DNA of 9,885 bases from Paracoccaceae bacterium (lineage in GTDB: Bacteria > Pseudomonadota > Alphaproteobacteria > Rhodobacterales > Rhodobacteraceae): the NCBI GenBank assembly GCA_007131945.1, contig SLPP01000268.1, positions 1 through 9,885 on the forward strand, read 5' to 3'. Numbering within the stretch: position 1 is the stretch's first letter; each line of letters begins with the position of its first letter. Below the pieces are notes generated by a model. It was given only the letters and a program-made list of their open reading frames with translations. It was not told the DNA's origin and did no database searches. Below, piece by piece: positions 1-4,442 of this stretch. The position numbers were made by a program, and so were the translations under genes.

Positions 1-358
1 CGGGCATCGGGATCGGGTCCCAGCGATACTGGCCGAGGCTGATGACGTCGGGCATGACATGCGGCGCGGTCTTCCAGTAGGGCAGGTCGAGCGCCGCGAA
101 ACGCGCGGTGTGGCGGACCGAGGGGCGGATGCGGTAGCACCAGGTCCGCTCGGGCCGCGGCTGGGTGAAGGCCGAGCCCGAGAGCTGCTCGGCATAGAGG
201 CCGTAGTTGCATTTCTGCGGGCTGTTCTGGCCCTGCGGCAGCGCGCCGGGCAGGGCCTCGGTCTCGAAATCGTTGGCGAAGCCGGGCATGTAGCCCTCAT
301 GCGTGCCGGTGGTGGCGCTGGCGCGGATCATGCCCTTCGGCAGGCCCTGTTCGGTCAT
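1..358 (-). CDS. hmgA: Homogentisate 1,2-dioxygenase, N-terminal part (runs off the left edge)
   Basis: The enzyme opens the aromatic ring of homogentisate to maleylacetoacetate with a non-heme iron, the central step of tyrosine and phenylalanine breakdown in the cytoplasm. The 119 codons visible contain the family's N-terminal signature: [19 protein letters not shown] at residues 23-41, then [20 protein letters not shown], and later WCYRIRPSV. The metal-binding His/Glu residues lie in the C-terminal part, outside the window. The ATG at 358 is preceded by a good Shine-Dalgarno sequence (GGGAG, 366-370 on the complement). The gene is divergent from a MarR-type regulator 142 bp away, the usual arrangement for hmg loci. 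Its promoter holds a palindrome that probably mediates repression. Family identity is very secure; only the 3' part is missing. Confidence 0.95.
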   Translation of the reverse strand, partial: MTEQGLPKGMIRASATTGTHEGYMPGFANDFETEALPGALPQGQNSPQKCNYGLYAEQLSGSAFTQPRPERTWCYRIRPSVRHTARFAALDLPYWKTAPHVMPDVISLGQYRWDPIPMP

Positions 359-397
359 GGCGAGACTCCCTTGCTGATCTGCTGCTGGTCTGCGCCA

Positions 398-426
398 AAG
401 ATTCATTGCAGATGCAACAATGTCAA
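398..426 (-). promoter_or_regulatory. Probable sigma70 promoter of hmgA
   Basis: On the minus strand a perfect -35 box TTGACA (426-421) is followed after 17 bp by AATCTT (403-398), a weak -10 with 3 of 6 consensus bases. This would start transcription near 391 and leave a leader of about 33 nt before the hmgA ATG. The -35 is clear; the -10 is inferred from spacing. Confidence 0.5.
406..417. promoter_or_regulatory. Palindromic operator TTGCA-GA-TGCAA, probable HmgR site
   Basis: TTGCAGATGCAA is a perfect 5+5 bp inverted repeat with a 2-bp centre. It lies wholly in the spacer between the -35 and -10 of the hmgA promoter and upstream of the divergent regulator gene. A dimeric MarR protein bound here would block RNA polymerase on hmgA. 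The palindrome is seen directly; the assignment to the adjacent regulator is inferred. Confidence 0.6.
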
Positions 427-433
427 GGCTTCG

Positions 434-445
434 TTGCGACTGCAT
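434..445. promoter_or_regulatory. Degenerate second operator copy in the regulator's leader
   Basis: TTGCGACTGCAT matches the TTGCA-N2-TGCAA pattern at 8 of 10 specified positions. It is centred 28 bp from the perfect copy, on the side of the regulator gene. It could be an auxiliary site for autoregulation. It is a weak match and may be chance. Confidence 0.35.
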
Positions 446-500
446 TGAATTTCGCGCGGCTTTGTGCTGGGAATGGAGGCCCGCCGCATGGAAGCCGCCG

Positions 501-959
501 ATGCCCGACGCCGCGCCCGATCCGATCGCCGATTTCGACCTCAACGCCTTCCTGCCCTACCGGCTGAACGCCGCCGCGGCGCGGGTCAGCCGCGCCTTCG
601 CCGAGCGCTACCGCCGCGAATTCGGCATCTCGATCGCCGAATGGCGGGTGCTGGCGCATCTGCACGCCGCCGGCACCGTCTCGGTGCGCGACATCGAGGC
701 GCGGGCGGCGATGGAGAAATCCAAGGTCAGCCGCGCCGCCAGCCGGCTGGAGGCGGCGGGCTACGTCTCGAAGGCGGTCAACGATGCCGACCGCCGGCTG
801 GTGCAACTGAGCCTGACGCGCGAGGGCCGCGCCCTCGTCGCCCGCCTCCTGCCGGTCGCGATCCGCTTCCAGGCCGAGCTGCGCGAAAGCCTCGGCCCCC
901 GCGCCGAGGCGCTCGACGCCGCGCTGGCGGTGCTGCTGGCGCCGAGGCGGGAGGGGTGA
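501..959 (+). CDS. MarR-family transcriptional regulator, probable HmgR-type repressor of homogentisate catabolism
   Basis: A 152-residue dimeric winged-helix DNA-binding protein of normal MarR size. Helix-rich ends flank the DNA-binding core at about residues 48-108 ([20 protein letters not shown], then [19 protein letters not shown] as the recognition region). The wing carries [12 protein letters not shown], the usual MarR D-x-D/R-R motif. MarR proteins usually release DNA on binding a small aromatic ligand; here the divergent hmgA suggests homogentisate or a related compound, which is inference. The ATG at 501 was chosen because GGAAG (490-494) sits 6 nt upstream and the family homology begins just after it. 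The in-frame ATG at 420 would add 27 unrelated residues and place the start inside the hmgA promoter and operator. A hairpin overlaps the stop codon. Confidence 0.88.
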   Translation: MPDAAPDPIADFDLNAFLPYRLNAAAARVSRAFAERYRREFGISIAEWRVLAHLHAAGTVSVRDIEARAAMEKSKVSRAASRLEAAGYVSKAVNDADRRLVQLSLTREGRALVARLLPVAIRFQAELRESLGPRAEALDAALAVLLAPRREG

Positions 960-972
960 CCGGGGCGGTCAC
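956..972 (+). terminator. Stem-loop overlapping the regulator's stop codon
   Basis: GTGACC-ggggc-GGTCAC forms a perfect 6-bp stem with a 5-nt loop, beginning at the TGA of the MarR gene. There is no T-tract after it, so it is at best a weak or Rho-assisted terminator, or an RNA-stabilising end. Confidence 0.35.
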
Positions 973-986
973 ATCATCAGAGCAAG

Positions 987-1007
987 GCGATGAATCACCA
1001 TCATCGC
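987..1007. repeat. Perfect 7-bp inverted repeat upstream of the protease promoter
   Basis: GCGATGA-atcacca-TCATCGC is a perfect inverted repeat ending 11 bp before the -35 box at 1019. Its loop word ATCACCA recurs at 1025-1031, inside the promoter spacer, 31 bp downstream (about three helical turns). It could be an activator or repressor site, or simply a hairpin. Only the symmetry is certain. Confidence 0.4.
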
Positions 1008-1018
1008 GTTAAATGAAA

Positions 1019-1050
1019 TTGACGATCACCACCGTAGCGTGTAATATAAT
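1019..1050 (+). promoter_or_regulatory. Strong sigma70-like promoter of the protease module
   Basis: The -35 box TTGACG (1019-1024) is followed after 17 bp by TAATAT (1042-1047), which overlaps a perfect TATAAT (1045-1050, 20-bp spacing). The segment is AT-rich in an otherwise GC-rich window. Initiation near 1055-1058 would give a leader of about 50 nt to the ATG at 1108. It is the best-looking promoter in the window. Confidence 0.6.
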
Positions 1051-1107
1051 TTCGTGAAGAGTGCCATCTTCGCAAGTTTATATCATTGCAATTTCAGGAG
1101 AACTCCC

Positions 1108-1464
1108 ATGACCAACGAGAATAATGGTCCATCCAGTATCGAGAACCCCGGCGCAGGTGACGACCAAGGCAAGGCTGAACGCGCGCCGTCGACCTCCGGC
1201 ATCGAGAACCCCGATGCGGCAAGCGCCGAGATCGAAGCGCTGACGTCGGAAGCCGATCAGCAGGCAGTGTATGCCGAGGCTGGCGTTTCGGACGATCTGC
1301 TCGCACTTCGGGATTCGGTGGAAGCGACGCTTCTCGCCGCGTCCGGCGAGATTGACGTGCAGGCCAGCGCGGCGATGTCGCAAGGGATCGTCGGGGTCGG
1401 GATCGGCTTGCCCGATCCGGACAGTATGGCAGTCGGGTCGGGGGGCCGGGTGCTCCGGCGCTGA
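1108..1464 (+). pseudogene. N-terminal part of a trypsin-like protease, cut short by a frame change
   Basis: As read, this is a 118-residue protein. Residues 1-70 are hydrophilic, acidic and probably disordered, with a duplicated segment SSIENPGAG / SGIENPDAA. An alpha-helical stretch follows, and then the beginning of a small domain, GIVGVGIGLPDPDS. After a G-run at 1440-1445 the frame degenerates into GGRVLRR and stops. Shifting back one base there continues the reading as GPGAPALTLFTECALPQ straight into the downstream protease frame. Either the gene has lost one G, or ribosomes slip, or this is a sequencing error. The ATG at 1108 has AGGAG at 1096-1100 with 7-nt spacing. The in-frame GTG at 1054 is rejected because it lies at the expected transcription start. 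No signal peptide is visible, so the product is probably cytoplasmic. Confidence 0.75.
1440..1446 (+). other. Slippery heptamer G GGG GGC at the frame junction
   Basis: In the frame of the upstream gene the codons are TCG GGG GGC, giving the X XXY YYZ arrangement used in -1 ribosomal frameshifting. A -1 slip yields ...GGG GGG CCG, which joins the two halves of the protease. The same run is also a classic spot for one-base indels in replication or sequencing. The heptamer is seen; its use is untested. Confidence 0.45.
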
Positions 1465-1502
1465 CGCTGTTCACGGAGTGTGCCCTTCCGCAAGAGGGGC
1501 TC

Positions 1503-2291
1503 ATGAGCCAGTTGGCGCAATGCGCTGGCACACGCGCGCTCTCGACCGTGCCGGTGCAGCAGGTTCCGGTTGGCGCGGTTGACGCATACTCGCACCGCGC
1601 GCGTCACCGTCCCGCGCCGGGCGGCGTGTCGGTCGGGCATGTTGCGGTGACTGCGGGGACGCTCGGCAGCCGCGCAATCGGGTTGACGGCTCCGTGGAAC
1701 AATCGCCACCTGATCCTGAGCAACAACCATGTGATCGCGAACTCGAACGCCGCCCGGGTCGGCGACAGCATCATCCAGCCCGGCCGCGCCGATGGCGGGT
1801 CCCATCCCGCCGACCAGATCGCGGTGCTGGCGCGTTGGGTGCATATCCATTTCGGCGGTCAGCCGAATGTCGTCGACGCCGCCATCGGCTGGGCATGGCA
1901 CCAGCGGATCCGGGGCGAGCAATACTATCTGTCGGGAGGAAGTGCCGCGTACTACCGCACTGGCACGGCGCCGCTTGCCGCTTCGCTCGGGATGCTCGTC
2001 GGCAAGAGCGGTCGCACCACCGGCCTGACGCAGGGCCGCGTGACGCAAATCGGGGTTTCGGTGAACGTCAACTTTGGTGGTGGTCGTGTCGCGCTGTTCC
2101 GCAATCAGATCGCAATCCGGTCGGTCAACTCCAATCCGTTTTCGGCGGGGGGCGACTCCGGCTCGCTTGTCTGGAACTGGGCAGCCGGGTTGCGGCCGGT
2201 CGGTTTGCTCTTCGCGGGCGGCGGCGGCACGACCTTCGCCAACCCGATCGCTTCGGTACTTGCCGCGCTCAACATCCGGTTGTTGCCGTAA
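1503..2291 (+). CDS. Trypsin-like serine protease (chymotrypsin fold), catalytic part
   Basis: A 262-residue peptidase. From the ATG at 1503 the triad is His76 in LSNNHVIAN, Asp125 in NVVDAAIGW and Ser219 in SAGGDSGSLVW, spaced as in chymotrypsin-fold enzymes. Between Asp and Ser is VGKSGRTTGLTQGRV, typical of bacterial S1-like peptidases. No membrane segment or signal peptide is evident. The open frame extends upstream without a stop to the G-run at 1440, and that extension (GPGAPALTLFTECAL) looks like coding sequence belonging to the fragment at 1108-1464. The ancestral product was therefore about 395 residues, made by a one-base frame change. The ATG at 1503 has AGAGGGG at 1493-1499, only 3 nt away, so independent restart is possible but not ideal. 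The substrate is unknown. Codon use is less GC-biased than in the flanking genes, suggesting acquisition. Confidence 0.85.
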   Translation: MSQLAQCAGTRALSTVPVQQVPVGAVDAYSHRARHRPAPGGVSVGHVAVTAGTLGSRAIGLTAPWNNRHLILSNNHVIANSNAARVGDSIIQPGRADGGSHPADQIAVLARWVHIHFGGQPNVVDAAIGWAWHQRIRGEQYYLSGGSAAYYRTGTAPLAASLGMLVGKSGRTTGLTQGRVTQIGVSVNVNFGGGRVALFRNQIAIRSVNSNPFSAGGDSGSLVWNWAAGLRPVGLLFAGGGGTTFANPIASVLAALNIRLLP

Positions 2292-2301
2292 GCGCCTTGC
2301 C

Positions 2302-2325
2302 GGCCGCCCTTCCACCGGGGCGGCC
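2302..2325 (+). terminator. GC-rich hairpin between the protease and the small downstream gene
   Basis: GGCCGCCC (2302-2309) pairs perfectly with GGGCGGCC (2318-2325) across an 8-nt loop. It begins 11 nt after the protease stop. No T-tract follows, so it may only attenuate or protect the transcript, allowing unequal expression of the two genes. Confidence 0.4.
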
Positions 2326-2365
2326 AGCACCCTATATCCGTCCCAGGCAAGTATGAGGTGGTGTC

Positions 2366-2662
2366 ATGTGCGACATCGAGGATCCGGCGCCCGACTTCTC
2401 GAAATCGGGAGCCGTCCAGTACAGCCCGGCCGAAGCGGAGCCAGAAGGGGCTGTCGAGACATTGCTGGCGCGGGAAGCCGGGCGGCTACTCGCCATTCCC
2501 GGTGTCACGTCCGTGGGCGTGGGCCTCGGCCAAGCGGGCGGTGAGGCGCTTGTCGTGGGGGTGACGGATGCCGGCGTCGCAGCCCGCTTGCCCAGCGAGG
2601 TCGATGGCGTTCCCATCGTGGTGACGGTTACCGGCGAGGTGGACGCGCTGCCACAACGCTGA
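2366..2662 (+). CDS. Small protein resembling the N-terminal domain of the upstream protease
   Basis: A 98-residue protein of no named family that I recognise. Residues 1-35 are acidic and polar. The rest reads IPGVTSVGVGLGQAGGEALV...LPSEVDGVPIVVTVTGEVDAL. It resembles the restored protease N-terminal domain in the same order: GIVGVGIGL, then GAPALTLF, then VPVQQVPVGAVDAY. It is therefore best seen as a free-standing copy of that domain. By analogy with free propeptides it might inhibit, fold or recruit the protease; this is speculation. The ATG at 2366 has GAGGTG at 2355-2360 with 5-nt spacing, and the end has tandem stops (TGATAG). It lies 74 bp after the protease stop, in the same direction, across a hairpin. 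No signal peptide, membrane segment or cysteine-rich motif is present. Confidence 0.72.
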   Translation: MCDIEDPAPDFSKSGAVQYSPAEAEPEGAVETLLAREAGRLLAIPGVTSVGVGLGQAGGEALVVGVTDAGVAARLPSEVDGVPIVVTVTGEVDALPQR

Positions 2663-2830
2663 TAGTCGCGATTTGCTGCGCGTGTTGTATCAGCCGCGCG
2701 CCGCTGGCCAATCCGGTGCTGATCGCGGTGATCGGCCACGCGCCGAGGGGATGGATGATGCGCAGGAGGTAGCCCTTGCAGCCCGACCGCGCAGCGCGCA
2801 GCATGGCGCGGCGTGGTTGCGGAGGGGGTG
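2663..2830. other. Non-coding junction between the protease module and lrgA
   Basis: This gap has no convincing gene. It holds a 41-bp fragment of lrgB (2693-2733) whose frame continues with unrelated residues to a TAG at 2770. It also holds a GC-rich tail carrying the lrgA ribosome-binding site GGAGG (2821-2825). No promoter with recognisable -35 and -10 boxes was found here. It looks like a recombination junction. Confidence 0.55.
2693..2733 (+). repeat. 41-bp displaced fragment of lrgB (copy 1)
   Basis: Identical at 40 of 41 positions to 3328-3368 inside lrgB. In the lrgB frame it would read RAPLANPVLIAVI. The single difference (2706 G versus 3341 C) is a synonymous CTG/CTC leucine change, so the fragment may derive from a related lrgB allele rather than a very recent copy. 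Similarity ends sharply on both sides. Confidence 0.85.
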
Positions 2831-3226
2831 ATGATCCGGGCGCTGACGCTGATCCTGCTCTGCCAGCTTGTCGGCGAGACGGTGGCGCGGGTGCTGGGGC
2901 TGCCGGTGCCGGGGCCGGTCCTCGGCATGGGGCTGATGCTGGCGCTGCTGGCGGGCTCGGCGCGGGTGGCGGCGGCGGTGGTGCCGGTGGGGCAGGGGAT
3001 ATTGCGGCATCTGTCGCTGCTCTTCGTGCCGGCCGGCGTCGGCGTCGTCGGCCATGTCGACCGGCTGGGGGCCGAGGCGGCCTGGCTGATGGTCGCGATC
3101 GTGGTCTCGACGGTGCTGGCGATCGCGGCCGGGGCACTCGCCTTCAAGCTGGTCGCCTGGGCGACCGGGGCGGGCGAGGAGCGGGCGTCGGGTGGGAGAT
3201 CGGGCGGGGGATCGGGCGGTGGCTGA
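2831..3226 (+). CDS. lrgA: LrgA/CidA-family membrane protein
   Basis: A 131-residue inner-membrane protein with about four hydrophobic segments (roughly residues 3-19, 27-48, 57-76 and 83-110). It carries the family signature LPVPGPVLGMGLMLALL and the conserved HLSLLFVPAGVGVV. LrgA/CidA proteins are described as holin-like and form a two-gene system with LrgB. Staphylococcal work tied the pair to murein hydrolase export and cell death, and later studies to pyruvate or small-acid transport. The ATG at 2831 has GGAGG five nt upstream and begins exactly where the family does (MIRALTLILLCQL). The last 20 residues are a Gly-rich tail (GGRSGGGSGGG), unusual and probably unstructured. The end overlaps lrgB by 8 bp, so the two are translationally coupled. 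Confidence 0.9.
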   Translation: MIRALTLILLCQLVGETVARVLGLPVPGPVLGMGLMLALLAGSARVAAAVVPVGQGILRHLSLLFVPAGVGVVGHVDRLGAEAAWLMVAIVVSTVLAIAAGALAFKLVAWATGAGEERASGGRSGGGSGGG

Positions 3227-3935
3227 TTTCGCCGAGATCTGGTCCTACCTCGCCCGCGGGCCGCTTCTGTGGCTGACGCTGACGCTGGTGGCCTATGTCG
3301 TCGCCGACGCGCTGAGCCAGTGGGCCGGCCGCGCGCCGCTCGCCAATCCGGTGCTGATCGCGGTGATCCTGCTTGGCCTGACGCTGTGGGGCACGGGCAC
3401 GTCCTACGCGGTCTATTTCGAGGGCGCGCAGTTCGTGCATTTCCTGCTCGGCCCGGCGACGGTGGCGCTGGCCGTGCCGCTTTACCTGGAGGGCGCGCGG
3501 CTGAAACGCGCGGTGCTGCCGGTGCTCGCCGGGCTCGTCGTGGGCTCGGTCGTGGCCGTCGTCTCGGCCCTGTGGATCGCGCGGGCGCTGGGCGTGGGGC
3601 CCGAGACGCTGGCGGCGCTGGCGCCGAAGAGCACGACCGCGCCGGTGGCGATCGGCATCGCCCAGTCGCTGGGCGGCTCGCCGACGCTGGCGGCGGTGCT
3701 GGTGCTGATCACCGGCATGGTCGGCGCGATCGTGGTGACGCCGCTGCTGAACGCGCTACGCGTGCGCGACTGGCGGGCGCGGGGGCTGGCCACCGGCGTC
3801 GCGGCGCACGGGATCGGCACGGCGCGGGCCTTCCAGGTGCATCCGCAGGCCGGGGCCTTCGCCGGCATCGGCATGGGGCTCAACGCGATCCTGACCGCGC
3901 TCCTCGCGCCCTGGGTGCTGCGCGCCTTCCTCTGA
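3219..3935 (+). CDS. lrgB: LrgB/CidB-family membrane protein
   Basis: A 238-residue multi-pass membrane protein and partner of LrgA. The family's conserved blocks are visible: NPVLIAVILLGL, YFEGAQFVHFLLGPATVALAVPLY, LAPKSTTAPVAIGIAQSLGG and the C-terminal GVAAHGIGTARAF. The length is normal. The plant chloroplast homologue PLGG1 transports glycolate and glycerate, so a small carboxylate transport role with LrgA is plausible. The GTG at 3219 was chosen because it overlaps the lrgA stop (GTGGCTGA) and gives the usual N-terminus. An upstream in-frame GTG at 3192 would add nine Gly/Arg-rich residues from the lrgA tail frame. A 41-bp internal stretch (3328-3368) is duplicated upstream of lrgA. Confidence 0.92.
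   Translation: MADFAEIWSYLARGPLLWLTLTLVAYVVADALSQWAGRAPLANPVLIAVILLGLTLWGTGTSYAVYFEGAQFVHFLLGPATVALAVPLYLEGARLKRAVLPVLAGLVVGSVVAVVSALWIARALGVGPETLAALAPKSTTAPVAIGIAQSLGGSPTLAAVLVLITGMVGAIVVTPLLNALRVRDWRARGLATGVAAHGIGTARAFQVHPQAGAFAGIGMGLNAILTALLAPWVLRAFL
3328..3368 (+). repeat. 41-bp lrgB segment also present upstream of lrgA (copy 2)
   Basis: This is the intact in-gene copy, encoding RAPLANPVLIAVI in an N-terminal membrane segment of LrgB. The displaced copy lies 635 bp upstream in the same orientation, so recombination between the two would delete lrgA and the start of lrgB. Confidence 0.85.
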
Positions 3936-3989
3936 TCTTTCCCGCCGCGCGCTTTCGTGGCAATCAGGACTTTTGGCGAAGGTCTTGCG

Positions 3990-4442
3990 ATGCCCGATTA
4001 TCCCGCGCTGGCCGCCCGCATCCGCGCCCTGACCGAGGGCGAGGACGACATCGTGGCGCTGATGGCGACGGTGGCCTGCGAGCTGCACCATGCCGACGAC
4101 CGTTTCGACTGGACCGGGTTCTACCGCGTGGTGGCGCCGGATCTGCTGAAGATCGGCCCCTACCAGGGCGGGCATGGCTGCCTGGTGATCCCGTTCGCGC
4201 GCGGCGTCTGCGGCGCGGCGGCGCGCACCGGCGAGGTGCAGCTGGTGGCGGATGTCGAGGCGTTTCCGGGCCATATCGCCTGTTCCGCCACCACCCGGTC
4301 GGAGATCGTGCTGCCGGTCTTCGACGGGCGCGGGGCGCTTCTGGGGGTTCTCGACATCGACAGCGACCGGCCCGATGCCTTCACCGGCGAGGATGCGCGC
4401 GAGCTGGCCTCGATCCTCGCCGCGACCTTCGGGAGGCTCTGA
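3990..4442 (+). CDS. msrC: Free methionine-(R)-sulfoxide reductase (GAF-domain fRMsr)
   Basis: A single-GAF-domain cytoplasmic enzyme of 150 residues that reduces free L-methionine-(R)-sulfoxide, usually with thioredoxin. Family blocks are WTGFYRVV, IGPYQG, RGVCG, FPGHIAC and SEIVLPVFDGRGALLGVLDIDS. The three active-site cysteines are Cys64, Cys74 and Cys98. Their spacing (10 and 24 residues) is the same as Cys84/94/118 of the E. coli enzyme (YebR), so it should be active. The ATG at 3990 has GAAGG at 3978-3982 with 7-nt spacing. A GTG at 3957 would add 11 non-conserved residues. It lies 54 bp after lrgB and its stop overlaps the next start (TGATG), suggesting joint translation with saccharopine dehydrogenase. 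Confidence 0.93.
   Translation: MPDYPALAARIRALTEGEDDIVALMATVACELHHADDRFDWTGFYRVVAPDLLKIGPYQGGHGCLVIPFARGVCGAAARTGEVQLVADVEAFPGHIACSATTRSEIVLPVFDGRGALLGVLDIDSDRPDAFTGEDARELASILAATFGRL

Noticed and set aside
464..1012. Alternative frame over the MarR gene starting at ATG 464
   Set aside because: It has a decent start context, but the translation is Arg/Pro-rich nonsense, while the frame from 501 gives a complete MarR protein.
1081..1092. ATTGCAAT palindrome just before the protease ribosome-binding site, as another HmgR site
   Set aside because: It shares only TTGCA with the hmgA operator and lacks the second half-site at the right spacing.
1257..2330. A 357-codon minus-strand open frame opposite the protease
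   Set aside because: The plus strand carries the protease triad and conserved motifs. The minus-strand translation is Arg-rich and has no recognisable domain.
2628..2810. Minus-strand reading of the lrgA upstream gap (MLRAARSGCKGYLLRIIHP...)
   Set aside because: Part of it is simply the antisense of the lrgB fragment. There is no family similarity that I recognise and no convincing ribosome-binding site.
2751..2831. A 26-codon reading frame (MDDAQEVALAARPRS...) whose TGA overlaps the lrgA ATG
   Set aside because: The overlap looks like a leader peptide, but the GAGGGG lies directly against the ATG with no spacing, and the lrgA start has its own Shine-Dalgarno sequence. Too weak to call.
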